From positions 823,001 through 887,000 of the forward strand of contig NZ_CP087999.1 in assembly GCF_021044625.1 (NCBI RefSeq): a stretch of DNA of 64,000 nt, written 5' to 3'. Position 1 is the first letter of the stretch. The number at the start of each line of letters is the position of its first letter. Below the pieces are notes generated by a model. The model saw only the letters and a program-made list of their open reading frames with translations. It did not search any database and had not been told where the DNA came from. Of the stretch, positions 16,976-25,781 are shown piece by piece. This DNA comes from Geomonas sp. RF6. GTDB lineage: Bacteria > Desulfobacterota > Desulfuromonadia > Geobacterales > Geobacteraceae. The position numbers and the translations under genes were made by a program.

Positions 16976-18304
16976 ATGCCCTCAAAACGTCTTGCAGGTA
17001 TTGCAGCAGCCGCAGCGGTCGTGCTCGTCGTTGCGGTTCTCACGGTGGTGCCCCGTCTGACGAAGATGGCTACCACAGCAAAGGACACCGACTACCTGCA
17101 GCTTTTCCAGGAGGCGTACACCGCCGTACGCACCCACTACGTGGAAAAGGTCGATGACAAGAAACTGATGCAAGGCGCCATCAGCGGCATGCTCTCCGCT
17201 CTCGACCCGCACAGCACCTACCTCCCGGTGCAGGATTTCAACGAGATGCAGGTGCATATAGCCGGAGCCTTCGGTGGTGTCGGGATCGAGCTGGGCATGC
17301 AAAACGGCAAGCTCTTCGTCAATGCCCCGCTGGAGGACACACCCGCTTTCCGCGCGGGGATTCTCGCCGGCGACATGATCTGGAAGATCGACGGACATCT
17401 CACCCAGGGGATGACTATCAACGACGCGGTGAGCCGCATGCGCGGTACCCCCGGCACTCCCGTCACCCTCGGCATTCTCAGGGACGGCAGTCCCACCCCC
17501 CTCAAATTCCACCTGGTACGCGCCACCATCAAGACGCGCAGCCTGAAGGGCAGGCTTCTCGAGCCGGGGTTCGCCTACATTGCCATCGCCGAGTTCCAGG
17601 AGCGGACGGCAGAGGATTTCAAGGCGGCACTTCAGAGACTCCATGCGGAGAATGGGGGGCCTTTCCGGGGGCTGATACTCGACCTGCGCTACAATCCAGG
17701 AGGGCTCGTGGAACAGGCTTTCCTGGTGGCTGACCGCTTCATTGGCGAAGGAGCCTCCGAAAACGGCCTCATCGTCACCACGAAGGGGCGCGAGCCCTCC
17801 TCCGAGAGGAGCCTCAGCGCCTACATGGGGAAGAAGGAGCCGCACTACCCGATGGTCGTGCTGGTGAACGGCGGTAGCGCAAGCGCCTCCGAGATCGTCG
17901 CGGGCGCGTTGCAGGACCACAAGCGCGCAGTCATCATGGGGACGCAGAGCTTTGGCAAGGGCTCCGTACAGTCGATCATGCAGCTTCGGAACGGAGACGG
18001 GCTGAAACTCACCACTGCGCGCTACTACACCCCGAGCGGGCGCTCCATCCAGGCAAAAGGGATCACCCCCGACATCGTCGTGGAGATGCGGAAGCAGGCC
18101 CCGGTAAAGAAAAAGGATGAGGACGAGCTCCGTGAGAAGGACCTGGACGGCCATATGCTGGAGCTTGACGACCATCCGGCAAAAGGAACGGCGAAGGCCG
18201 TGGAACTGAAGGAGAGCGAAATTCTGGCAAAGGACTACCAACTCTCCCGCGCGCTGGAACTCCTCAAAGGGGTGGACCTGATGGGGGCGTCGCTGAAAAA
18301 ATAG
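16976..18304 (+). CDS. Carboxy-terminal processing protease (S41 family)
   Basis: 442 residues. N-terminal membrane anchor or signal (residues ~8-27), S41 N-terminal helices, PDZ domain (~95-180, GVGIELGMQNGKLFV), then the protease core: LILDLRYNPGGL, the nucleophile segment NGGSASASE (298-306) and the general-base Lys328 in SFGKGSVQ, i.e. a Ser/Lys dyad. It cleaves envelope proteins near their C-termini in the periplasm. The C-terminal ~75 residues are charged (KKKDEDELREKDLDG). ATG at 16976 after AGAAAGG. The GTG at 16934 further upstream would add 14 residues and is less likely. Confidence 0.94.
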   Translation: MPSKRLAGIAAAAAVVLVVAVLTVVPRLTKMATTAKDTDYLQLFQEAYTAVRTHYVEKVDDKKLMQGAISGMLSALDPHSTYLPVQDFNEMQVHIAGAFGGVGIELGMQNGKLFVNAPLEDTPAFRAGILAGDMIWKIDGHLTQGMTINDAVSRMRGTPGTPVTLGILRDGSPTPLKFHLVRATIKTRSLKGRLLEPGFAYIAIAEFQERTAEDFKAALQRLHAENGGPFRGLILDLRYNPGGLVEQAFLVADRFIGEGASENGLIVTTKGREPSSERSLSAYMGKKEPHYPMVVLVNGGSASASEIVAGALQDHKRAVIMGTQSFGKGSVQSIMQLRNGDGLKLTTARYYTPSGRSIQAKGITPDIVVEMRKQAPVKKKDEDELREKDLDGHMLELDDHPAKGTAKAVELKESEILAKDYQLSRALELLKGVDLMGASLKK

Positions 18305-18326
18305 GCGCTATTTGTGGAGATGCAAT

Positions 18327-18938
18327 GTAGGCCGGAATAAGCGGAGCGTTTCCGGCATTTCCGGATGCTTGCATCCATCGGCTGGCGCCGACGCCGGGAA
18401 CGCCTGCGGCTTATCCCGGCCTACGACGGCCATGCACGTTCCGGAGAATGTAAATGTAGGCCGGAATAAGCGGAGCGTTCCGGCATTTCCGGTGCCGCAT
18501 CCATCGGCTGGCGCCGACGCCGGGAACGCCTGCGGCTTATCCCGGCCTACGAGCGTCCATGCACGTTCCGGGAGAAGGTAAAGTAGGCCGGAATAAGCGG
18601 AGCGTTTCCGGCATTTCCGGTTGCCGCATCCAGCGGCTCCCGCCGACGCCGGGAACGCCTGCCGGCTTATCCCGGCCTACGACGGCCATGCACGTTCCGG
18701 GAGAAGGTAATGTAGGCCGGAATAAGCGGAGCGTTTCCGGCATTTCCGGTGCTTGCATCCATCGGCTGGCGCCGACGCCGGGAACGCCTGCGGGCTTATC
18801 CCGGCCTACGAGCGTCCATGCACGCTCCGGAGGATGTATATGTACGCCGGAATAAGCGGATCGTTTCCGGCATTTCCGGTGCTTGCATCCATCGGCTGGC
18901 GCCGACGCCGGGAACGCCTGCGGCTTATCCCGGCCTAC
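18327..18938. repeat. Tandem array of five REP-like units (~129-bp period)
   Basis: Units at 18327-18424, 18456-18550, 18583-18680, 18712-18809 and 18842-18938. Each opens with GTAGGCCGGAATAAGCGG (GTACGCC in unit 5) and closes with GCTTATCCCGGCCTAC. Starts are 129, 127, 129 and 130 bp apart. The ~31-bp linkers all contain CATGCACGTTCCGG or a close variant, and alternate strictly between GACGGCC and GAGCGTCC types, as if a two-unit block had been duplicated. It fills the gap between the protease gene and miaA. Confidence 0.92.
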
Positions 18939-18972
18939 AGGTCATCATCTCCAAGTACCAGGAAGGACCTAG

Positions 18973-19902
18973 ATGCAGCACTACAACCTCCTCGCGGTAG
19001 TGGGCGCGACAGCTTCCGGAAAGACAAGGCTCGGCGTCGCCCTCGCGCGGGTGCTACAGGGGGAGATCATCTCCGCCGACTCGCGCCAGGTCTACTGCGG
19101 GCTCGATCTTGGGACCGGTAAGGATCTCCACGAATACGGAGAGGTCCCCTACCACCTGATCGACATAGCCTCCCCCGGCACCGAATTCAACCTCTTCGAC
19201 TTCCAACGCCACTTCTTCCTCGCCTTTACCGATATCTCGTCCCGTAGCCGCCTGCCGATCCTCGTCGGGGGGAGCGGCATGTACCTCGACTGCGTGCTGC
19301 GCTCCTACCGGCTCGCGGAGGTCCCGGCAAATCGTGTGCTGCGCGCCGAGCTCGCGTCCCTTTCCATGGACGAGCTGATCGCCCGGCTGAAGGGCGCCAC
19401 CGACCGGCTCCACAACACCACCGACCTCACCGACCGCGACAGACTGGTCCGCGCCATTGAGATCGCGGAGGCGCCCGCTGCGCGGGAGGACGCGTTCCCG
19501 GAAGTGCGACCGCTGGTCCTCGGGATACGGTGGGAGCGCGCCGCGCTGAGGGAGCGGATCACGGCCCGCCTGAAGGAGCGGCTCGAGGCCGGGCTGGTAG
19601 AGGAGGTGCGGGAACTCCTCTCAGCGGGGGTGAGCCACGAAAAGCTCGACTTCCTCGGCCTGGAATACCGCTACCTCGGGAGGCACCTCAAGGGGGAGCT
19701 CTCCCGCAACGACATGTTCCAAAAGCTGAACAGCGCAATCCACGACTTCGCCAAGAAACAGGAGAACTGGTTTCGCCGCATGGAAAAGCACGGCACCGTG
19801 ATCCACTGGGTGGAAGGGGCCGGTGATCCCCTCTCCGAGGCGCTGGCACTCATCGAGCGGCTCGACGTAGATCCGGAGCCCCCGCGGAGTTCTACCCCGT
19901 GA
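18973..19902 (+). CDS. miaA: tRNA dimethylallyltransferase
   Basis: Transfers a dimethylallyl group to N6 of A37 in tRNAs reading UNN codons. 309 residues. P-loop GATASGKT (9-16), DSRQVYCGLDLGTGK, the base-recognition DIASPGTEFNLFDFQ, and VGGSGMYLDCVL are family blocks; the C-terminal LDFLGLEYRYLGRHLKGE is also typical. ATG at 18973 after CAAGTACCAGGAAGG. Its stop overlaps the GTG of the next gene (GTGA). Together with mtaB at 22365, two A37-modification genes lie within 5 kb. Confidence 0.95.
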   Translation: MQHYNLLAVVGATASGKTRLGVALARVLQGEIISADSRQVYCGLDLGTGKDLHEYGEVPYHLIDIASPGTEFNLFDFQRHFFLAFTDISSRSRLPILVGGSGMYLDCVLRSYRLAEVPANRVLRAELASLSMDELIARLKGATDRLHNTTDLTDRDRLVRAIEIAEAPAAREDAFPEVRPLVLGIRWERAALRERITARLKERLEAGLVEEVRELLSAGVSHEKLDFLGLEYRYLGRHLKGELSRNDMFQKLNSAIHDFAKKQENWFRRMEKHGTVIHWVEGAGDPLSEALALIERLDVDPEPPRSSTP

Positions 19903-21290
19903 GCGGCGCAGGTGGAGGCAGCGAGCATCCTCTCTCTCCCGGCAAAGGAGACGAGACAGGAGGCGCAGCGCCTCCGCCGCCGGGAGACGTCGGAACGCCC
20001 TCTCTTTCAACGGGAGGGCCAGGGTGGGGATGTGGTTCTACGGCGGTGGCAGCTCTCCACCGCTACCAGCAAACGCGCGGCATCCGTGGCGTCTGGCGCA
20101 TCGAAGGATACGACAGGGGCGGCTTCGACGGCTGCGTCGTCATCCCCGCGCTGGCGGAATCGGAGCGCCTCTTTGCCACGCTCCATTCCCTGGCCCTGAA
20201 CCCGGCACCGCTACTGGAACGTTTCCTCGTCGTCGTGGTGGTGAACCATCGGGAGGATGCGGCAGCGGAGCAAAAGGAAGACAACCGGCACACCCTGCAG
20301 CGCCTGCGAGACGGCTTCCCCCCTTTGAACCTCGCCCTTGTCGATGCGGCAGGGGATGGGCTGGAGCTCCCGGCGAAGACGGGGGGAGTCGGGCTGGCGC
20401 GAAAGATCGGCATGGACCTCGCCCTATCCCGCCTCACCGAAAACGCCATCATCGCCTGCCTCGATGCCGACACCACCGTTGAGCAGAGTTATCTCCCCGC
20501 CATTCTTACCCATTTCGCCGACCACAGCGCCGCCGGTGGCGCGGTCCTCCCCTTCCGGCACCAGAAGGGGGAAAGTCTCCGGGAGGAGCGGGCGATAACC
20601 CTCTACGAGCTCTTCCTGCGCCACTACGTACTCGGCCTGACCTTTGCCGGGTCGCCGTACGCCTTCCACACCGTCGGGAGCGCCATGGCCTGCACCGTCC
20701 CCTCATACATCAAAATGGGAGGGATGAACAGCCGCAGCGCCGCCGAGGACTTCTACTTCCTCCAGCACCTGCAAAAGACCGCCGGGGTGAGCCGGCTGCG
20801 CGGCAGCACGGTGCACCCGGCGGCGCGCAGCTCGCACCGAGTTCCCTTCGGGACAGGTAAGAGTGTGTCGCAGATCGTCCACCACGGTGAAGGGTGGCAG
20901 ACCTTCTACAGCGTCGACTGCTTCCTCATTCTCAAGGAGTGGCTCCACCTGGTGCAGGAACAAACCGGTCTTTCCGGCCGAGAGCTCCTCTGTTGCAGCA
21001 GGAGGATTAGCCGCCACCTCACGGCTCACCTGGAGGAGCTTCACTTCGAGGAAGTGTGGGAGCGGCTCTCCCGCAACGCCCACGACACTAACTCTCTGCT
21101 GCGCGCCTTTCACTGCTGGTTTGACGGGCTAAAGACCGTCCGGCTTGTCCATCGGCTCTGCCACCGTTTCCCACGACAAGCTGCGGCGCAGGCCGTTCCC
21201 GACCTCCTTGCCGTGGCAGGATTTCCGGCCGTCGGGGACGAAGAGGCGCAGCTCGACCTGTTGAGGGATCTGCAGAACGGCACGGACTGA
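19899..21290 (+). CDS. Glycosyltransferase family 2-like protein with repeat-encoded N-terminus
   Basis: 463 residues as drawn. A GT-A fold is suggested by [25 protein letters not shown], the [11 protein letters not shown] block and the metal-binding ACLDADTT (DxD). The acceptor half contains [21 protein letters not shown] and [11 protein letters not shown]. The first ~45 residues are unlike an enzyme: they are Gly/Pro rich and translate a member of the G/C-rich dispersed repeat (19992-20031). The GTG at 19899 overlaps the miaA stop (GTGA) and has GGAG nine bases upstream; an internal GTG at 20046 would remove the repeat segment. Substrate unknown. No membrane segments are visible, so it is probably cytosolic. 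Confidence 0.7.
   Translation: MSGAGGGSEHPLSPGKGDETGGAAPPPPGDVGTPSLSTGGPGWGCGSTAVAALHRYQQTRGIRGVWRIEGYDRGGFDGCVVIPALAESERLFATLHSLALNPAPLLERFLVVVVVNHREDAAAEQKEDNRHTLQRLRDGFPPLNLALVDAAGDGLELPAKTGGVGLARKIGMDLALSRLTENAIIACLDADTTVEQSYLPAILTHFADHSAAGGAVLPFRHQKGESLREERAITLYELFLRHYVLGLTFAGSPYAFHTVGSAMACTVPSYIKMGGMNSRSAAEDFYFLQHLQKTAGVSRLRGSTVHPAARSSHRVPFGTGKSVSQIVHHGEGWQTFYSVDCFLILKEWLHLVQEQTGLSGRELLCCSRRISRHLTAHLEELHFEEVWERLSRNAHDTNSLLRAFHCWFDGLKTVRLVHRLCHRFPRQAAAQAVPDLLAVAGFPAVGDEEAQLDLLRDLQNGTD
19992..20031. repeat. G/C-rich dispersed repeat, partial copy inside a coding sequence
   Basis: GGAACGCCCTCTCTTTCAAC followed by GGGAGGGCCAGGGTGGGGATG, the right-arm type of the composite repeat at 9957 and 11317. 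Here it is in frame with the glycosyltransferase-like gene. Confidence 0.65.
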
Positions 21291-21378
21291 CATAGTAATT
21301 GACGTATCAGGCGGCGATATGCTACGACAATTGCTGGCGTGTAGCAGATGCAGCAAACGCATTAATGGGAGGTTTCGG

Positions 21379-22095
21379 ATGTTTGCACGATTGAAATCGG
21401 ACATAAGGGCAGTCTTTGACAGGGATCCCGCGGCACGCAGCGTGCTCGAGGTCATCTTCTGTTACCCGGGACTCCACGCCGTCTGGTTTCACCGCATCTC
21501 GAACTGGTTGTGGAAGAGGGAGTTTTTCTTTCTCGGCCGCTTCGTTTCCCACCTGGCGCGCTTTCTTACCGGCATCGAAATCCATCCCGGTGCCACCATC
21601 GGAAAAGGGTTCTTCATCGACCACGGCATGGGAGTCGTCATCGGGGAGACTGCCGAGATCGGTGACAACGTCACCCTGTACCACGGCGTAACGCTCGGGG
21701 GGGTAAGCTGGGAGAAGGTGAAGCGCCACCCGACGCTGGAGGACAACGTCGTGGTCGGTTCCGGCGCGAAGGTGCTGGGTCCCTTCACGGTCGGCAAAGA
21801 CAGCAAGGTCGGATCAAACGCCGTAGTGGTGAAAGAGGTCCCGCCCAATTCCACCGTCGTCGGCATCCCCGGGCGCGTGGTGATGGCGACCGAAAGGCCG
21901 CAGGAGCGGATGGACCTGGAGCACGGCAGGATGCCGGACCCGGAGGCAAAGGCGATCTCCTGCCTCTTCGACCAGCTCAGGGAACTGGAACGTAAATACA
22001 GCATCCTCGCGGCTGAACATGAGGAACTCAAGAAGCGCGTAGACCAGGAACTTCCGGCCGAACTCCGCAGCAAGAAGAGCGCTGGAATCGCCTGA
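21379..22095 (+). CDS. cysE: Serine O-acetyltransferase
   Basis: Acetylates L-serine with acetyl-CoA, the first step of cysteine synthesis. 238 residues. A short helical N-terminus ([38 protein letters not shown]) is followed by left-handed beta-helix hexapeptides [38 protein letters not shown] and [12 protein letters not shown]. The catalytic His pair ([14 protein letters not shown]) is present. A C-terminal ~50 residues form a probable coiled coil ([22 protein letters not shown]), longer than in E. coli CysE. ATG at 21379 after TGGGAGG. Confidence 0.95.
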   Translation: MFARLKSDIRAVFDRDPAARSVLEVIFCYPGLHAVWFHRISNWLWKREFFFLGRFVSHLARFLTGIEIHPGATIGKGFFIDHGMGVVIGETAEIGDNVTLYHGVTLGGVSWEKVKRHPTLEDNVVVGSGAKVLGPFTVGKDSKVGSNAVVVKEVPPNSTVVGIPGRVVMATERPQERMDLEHGRMPDPEAKAISCLFDQLRELERKYSILAAEHEELKKRVDQELPAELRSKKSAGIA

Positions 22096-22116
22096 TCCGA
22101 ATAGTAACCGGAATGG

Positions 22117-22197
22117 AACGCGGATGACGCGGATTGAGCGGGAACGGTGGATGCTGAAAGATCCGCCGGCGCCGCCAACACATGTGTCATCCGTGTT
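22117..22197. repeat. Imperfect inverted repeat after cysE
   Basis: AACGCGGATGACGC (22117-22130) can pair with GTGTCATCCGTGTT (22184-22197). The strings resemble a common bacterial dispersed repeat. It could stabilise or end the cysE transcript, but there is no clean T tract. Confidence 0.4.
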
Positions 22198-22205
22198 TTC
22201 GTTTT

Positions 22206-22277
22206 CACTTCGGCGTGCCGAAGTGTGAATAAAACACCACGATAGTTGTTCTACCGTCACTTCGGCATGCCGAAGTG
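22206..22277. promoter_or_regulatory. Pair of palindromes upstream of mtaB
   Basis: CACTTCGGCGTGCCGAAGTG (22206-22225) and CACTTCGGCATGCCGAAGTG (22258-22277) differ by one base. Their centres are 52 bp apart, about five helical turns. No T run follows either, so a pair of operators is at least as likely as terminators. They end 87 bp before the mtaB ATG. Confidence 0.45.
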
Positions 22278-22364
22278 AAGAAGTCTCAGCCCCGCGGTCC
22301 GCCTTTTCTGCTTTTCCGCCAACCGTATCATCCGCTTATATATTCCCACCGAACGAGCGAAGCC

Positions 22365-23666
22365 ATGAAGAAAGTAGCCATCACCACACTCGGTTGCAAG
22401 ACGAACCAGTTCGAGTCAGCGGCCATGACCGAAGCGTTGCAGAAGGACGGCTTCTGCATCGTCCCCTTCACCGACCCCGCCGACATCTACATCATCAACA
22501 GCTGCAGCGTGACGGCAAAGACCGATGCGGAGTCGCGCCGCCTGATCAGGAAGGGGATGAAGCAGAACCCCTCCGCCCGGATCGTGGTCACCGGCTGTTA
22601 CGCTCAGCTCTCCGCCGCGGAGATTCTTGATCTCGGCGTGCACCTGGTGATCGGCAACAGCGAGAAGCGGGACCTGGTGAGGATCCTTCGGGAGGCGGAC
22701 GGGGAGCCGCGGGCGCTGGTGGGGGATATCTCCGAGCAGCAGTCCGAAGACGGGCTGGCACTGGAGACATTCGCGGAGCATACCCGCGCCTTTCTCCAGG
22801 TGCAGAACGGATGCAATGCCAGTTGTGCCTACTGCATCGTGCCGAAGGCGCGCGGGAGGAGCAGGAGTGTCGCACCGGAGCGGGTCCTGGAAGGGGTGGC
22901 GGCATTCGCTGCCAAGGGATTCAGGGAGGTCGTTCTCTCGGGGATCCACCTCGGCGCCTACGGGCTCGATCTCTCTCCCGCGACCGATCTCCTGGCACTC
23001 CTGAAGGAGATCGAGAAGCAGGGGGTGATCGGGCGTCTGAGGATCGGATCGGTGGAGCCGACGGAGATGACGCCGGAACTTATCTCCTTTGTAACTGCGT
23101 CTCCTATCGTGTGCCAGCATCTGCATATCCCGCTGCAAAGCGGCAGCGATGCCGTTCTGGAGCGGATGAACCGCGGCTACGAGAAGGCGCTCTTTCGCGA
23201 GGTGACGGAGTCACTGGCGCAGAGCTCCCCCGATATCTGCATCGGGGCCGACGTCATCGCAGGCTTTCCGGGCGAGAGTGATGAGGAGTTCGAGGAAGGG
23301 TACACCTTTCTGGAGTCGCTCCCGCTCGCGTACCTGCACGTATTCCCCTTCTCATCCCGCCCCGGCACGCCTGCTGCGACCATGAAACCCCAGGTACCGG
23401 CTGCAACGATCAAGGAGCGTGCGCTCCGCCTGCGGCAGCTCTCGGACAGGAAGAAGGAGTCGTACTACCGGTCTTTTCTGGGGCGGACAGTGCAGGTACT
23501 GATTCAGAAGGAACAAAAAGGGGTGAGGGGGCTATCGAGAAACTACATCCCCGTGCAGATCGAAGGGGTCGAGCCCCCGCAAAACAGCGAGGTGAGTGTG
23601 CTTGTCACCAGGGTGCAGGGGGATCATCTCGTGGGGAAGGTCGTGACTGTGTCACTTCATGCCTGA
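22365..23666 (+). CDS. mtaB: tRNA t6A37 methylthiotransferase MtaB
   Basis: 433 residues. It converts t6A37 to ms2t6A37 in ANN-decoding tRNAs, a radical-SAM reaction with two 4Fe-4S clusters. The N-terminal UPF0004 cysteines are Cys11 (TLGCKTNQFE), Cys47 (NSCSVT) and Cys78 (TGCYAQ); the radical-SAM cluster is CNASCAYC (150-157). A C-terminal TRAM-like domain (~370-433) is present. The TLGCKTNQFESA and NSCSVT forms separate MtaB from MiaB and RimO. The ATG has only a weak Shine-Dalgarno (GAGCGAAG). Upstream frame extension crosses the palindromes at 22258 and is unlikely to be coding. Confidence 0.93.
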   Translation: MKKVAITTLGCKTNQFESAAMTEALQKDGFCIVPFTDPADIYIINSCSVTAKTDAESRRLIRKGMKQNPSARIVVTGCYAQLSAAEILDLGVHLVIGNSEKRDLVRILREADGEPRALVGDISEQQSEDGLALETFAEHTRAFLQVQNGCNASCAYCIVPKARGRSRSVAPERVLEGVAAFAAKGFREVVLSGIHLGAYGLDLSPATDLLALLKEIEKQGVIGRLRIGSVEPTEMTPELISFVTASPIVCQHLHIPLQSGSDAVLERMNRGYEKALFREVTESLAQSSPDICIGADVIAGFPGESDEEFEEGYTFLESLPLAYLHVFPFSSRPGTPAATMKPQVPAATIKERALRLRQLSDRKKESYYRSFLGRTVQVLIQKEQKGVRGLSRNYIPVQIEGVEPPQNSEVSVLVTRVQGDHLVGKVVTVSLHA

Positions 23667-23768
23667 CGCTCCTGGCAGCCCGGGAGGAGCGGGACTCGCG
23701 GCCAAAAGGTTGATCCGGGGATTCCACAGGAAGCGTGGGGACATTGCCACGAAGCACTGCAGAAGCCT

Positions 23769-23876
23769 AACGTTCCCCCCTTCGCAAAGGGGGGGACGCA
23801 AGGCCTCGTGCGACCCTTCAGTGGAACACACTACGGCTTCCCCGGAATACTCCGATGAGCCTAAAGGGGGGGGACG
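23769..23876. repeat. G/C-rich dispersed repeat pair in the 3' region of mtaB
   Basis: AACGTTCCCCCCTTCGCAAAGGGGGGGACG at 23769-23798 (described by its arms: CCCCCCTT and AAGGGGGG) and a second AAAGGGGGGGGACGT at 23862-23876. It lies in the 240-bp gap between convergent mtaB and a histidine kinase gene and probably serves as transcript-end hairpin. Confidence 0.55.
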
Positions 23877-23906
23877 TAACAACCTCTTGGTCCTTCGCAG
23901 GCGGGA

Positions 23907-25124
23907 CTACAGCGTGAAGTAGAAGGTGGCGCCCTTGTCGGGCTCGGCTTCCACCCAGATGGTGCCGCCGTGGCGGTTGATGATGCGGCGCACCGTTGCG
24001 AGCCCTATGCCGTTGCCGGAGAATTCCTCCTTGCTGTGCAGCCTCTGGAAGGGGGCGAAGAGCTTGTCGGCGTAGGTCATTTCAAACCCGGCGCCGTTGT
24101 CGCGCACGATGAAGGTCGGGCGCCCTTCCCTCTCGGTGACGGTGAATTCTATGGTGGCGTCGCTGCGCTTCGAGGTGAACTTCCAGGCGTTTGACAGGAG
24201 ATTCTCCATAACCACCCTCACCAGCCTGGCATCCGCCCAGGCGATGACCCCCTCACGGATACGCAGGTTCACCTTCCGCCCCGGGTGCGCCTTTGCGAGA
24301 TCGGCACAGATCTCCCGCACCATGGCCGTCAGATCAAGGTCCTCCCGCACGATCTGCCCCCGCGAGAAGCGGGAAAGATCGAGCATGGCGTCGATCATCT
24401 CGCACATGCGCCGGCTCGACTTCCTGATCCGCTCCAGATACTCCACTCCCGTCGCGTCCAGCTTTCCTTCGTAGTCTTCCAGAAGCGCCTGGCTGAAGCC
24501 GTCCATGTGCCTGAGCGGTGCACGCAGGTCGTGGGAGACGGAGTAGCTGAACATCTCCAGTTCCCGGTTTGCCGCCTCCAGCTGCGCCGTACGCTCGCGT
24601 ACCCGCTGCTCCAGTTCGGCATTCAGCCTCAGGATATTCTCGTTCGCCTCGGAAAGCTCCTTCACCTTCTCCTCCAACTTGGTAGCCACGACCTGACTAT
24701 AGTTCCTGAAAAATTCCTTCTCGTTCTTCCGTTCGTCACCATTGCCGCGCCCGGCATTCTCCAGCGCCAGAACCTTCCCGACCTCCTCCCACAGCTCGTC
24801 GGGGCCCTTGGGCTTTCGGATGAACGCCTTCGCGCCGAGGCTGAGGGCGAGTTCCTCTTCCTTGTTCCCGGTGTACACGGCTGAGTAGAAGAGGAACGGA
24901 ATCCCCCTCAGTTCCTCGATCCCCTTCAGCTCATGGAGGAACTGGAAGCCGTCCATGATCGGCATCAGCGCATCGGAGATGATGAGGTCTGGCTTCTCCG
25001 CCAAGGCCAGCTCCAGCCCCTGCCGGCCGTTTGCCGCCTCCAGGACCTGATACCCGTGCCACTCGAAGTTGTAGCGGATGATCTTCCTGTCGCTGCGGGA
25101 ATCGTCGACCACGAGGACTTTCAT
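23907..25124 (-). CDS. Receiver-histidine kinase hybrid (receiver N-terminal)
   Basis: 405 residues. Receiver domain 1-120 with DD at 7-8, phospho-acceptor Asp51 (IISDALMPIMDG) and Lys in AFIRKPKGPDEL. A coiled linker (EKVKELSEANENILRLNAELEQRV) is followed by HisKA YSVSHDLRAPLRHMDGF and HATPase boxes NLLSNAWKFT, DNGAGFEM and FSGNGIGLATVRRII. It has no membrane segment, so it is a soluble signal-processing kinase, likely fed by phosphotransfer to its own receiver. It overlaps the upstream receiver gene by 4 bp. The output is not encoded nearby. Confidence 0.9.
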   Translation of the reverse strand: MKVLVVDDSRSDRKIIRYNFEWHGYQVLEAANGRQGLELALAEKPDLIISDALMPIMDGFQFLHELKGIEELRGIPFLFYSAVYTGNKEEELALSLGAKAFIRKPKGPDELWEEVGKVLALENAGRGNGDERKNEKEFFRNYSQVVATKLEEKVKELSEANENILRLNAELEQRVRERTAQLEAANRELEMFSYSVSHDLRAPLRHMDGFSQALLEDYEGKLDATGVEYLERIRKSSRRMCEMIDAMLDLSRFSRGQIVREDLDLTAMVREICADLAKAHPGRKVNLRIREGVIAWADARLVRVVMENLLSNAWKFTSKRSDATIEFTVTEREGRPTFIVRDNGAGFEMTYADKLFAPFQRLHSKEEFSGNGIGLATVRRIINRHGGTIWVEAEPDKGATFYFTL

Positions 25125-25537
25125 GGCTTTCTCCTCATACCGCAGCCATTTTTACCAGACCGCTCCCTGAAAAAGGGTTCTGTGACGCTGTGGATGCTCT
25201 CCACCACCGTCAGGGGGTCGATCGGCTTCTCGAAATATCCGGTGCACCCCGCGGCCATGATCGCTTCGCGGTCACCCACCATGGCGTACGAGGTAATGGC
25301 GATGATAGGGATGTCGTCCCCCACCTCCGAGGCGCGGATGCGCCGCGTCGCCTCGATGCCGTCGATGCCGGGGAGGTTGATGTCCATGACGATGAAGTAC
25401 GGGCGCTCGCTCACCGCGAGTGTCACCCCTTCCTCGCCGCTGGCAGCACTTACCACCTCATACCCTCCTCTCGTGAGCGCGTAGGTGATCAGCCTGAGGT
25501 TATCCCTGTTGTCTTCCACAACCAGCACCTTTTTCAT
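25121..25537 (-). CDS. Single-domain response regulator (CheY/DivK-like)
   Basis: 138 residues, a lone receiver: VVEDNRDN acidic pocket, phospho-acceptor Asp in FIVMDINLPGIDGIEA, Thr/Ser in IIAITSYAM and Lys in GYFEKPIDP. There is no output domain; the last ~20 residues (FFRERSGKNGCGMRRKP) are basic. The sequence style (MDINLPGIDG, KPIDP) is that of DivK-like relay proteins. Start at the ATG at 25537, eight bases after GGAGGC; the frame is open about 49 codons further upstream. It overlaps the hybrid kinase gene by 4 bp, so the two are coupled and probably form a relay. Confidence 0.88.
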   Translation of the reverse strand: MKKVLVVEDNRDNLRLITYALTRGGYEVVSAASGEEGVTLAVSERPYFIVMDINLPGIDGIEATRRIRASEVGDDIPIIAITSYAMVGDREAIMAAGCTGYFEKPIDPLTVVESIHSVTEPFFRERSGKNGCGMRRKP

Positions 25538-25608
25538 GGCGTTTCGCCTCCAGTGCTGCATCCGCCCCCTCGGCACCGCGTCACCTGCGATATGCTTCAG
25601 CCGAAAGA

Positions 25609-25721
25609 ACGTCCCCTCCCCCCTTGCGGGGAAGGGCCAGGGTGGGGGGGAAGGGGGCACTATTCCAGCCGGTGGCAGCTCCACCCACCCCCTGCCCCCC
25701 TCCCGTCAAGGGAGGGGCACC
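25609..25721. repeat. Composite G/C-rich inverted repeat, copy 3
   Basis: ACGTCCCCTCCCCCCTTGCG, GGAAGGGCCAGGGTGGGGGG, then a 30-bp centre and CCACCCACCCCCTGCCCCCC, CGTCAAGGGAGGGG. Diverged relative of the copies at 9957 and 11317, in the gap between two histidine kinase system genes. Confidence 0.65.
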
Positions 25722-25740
25722 TCAAGCCGAAATGGTTTTT

Positions 25741-25773
25741 TAATCTGCGGCAATCTGCGTAATCTGCGGAGAA
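25741..25773. repeat. ATCTGCG-type dispersed repeat
   Basis: AATCTGCGGCAATCTGCGTAATCTGCGG arrangement (three ATCTGCG words 10-11 bp apart). The same words recur at 53356-53533. Confidence 0.7.
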
Positions 25774-25781
25774 CGCGCTTC

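Noticed and set aside
18327-18938. CRISPR array
   Set aside because: The repeating part is ~97 bp and the linkers are themselves conserved and alternating, not unique spacers. No cas gene is near.
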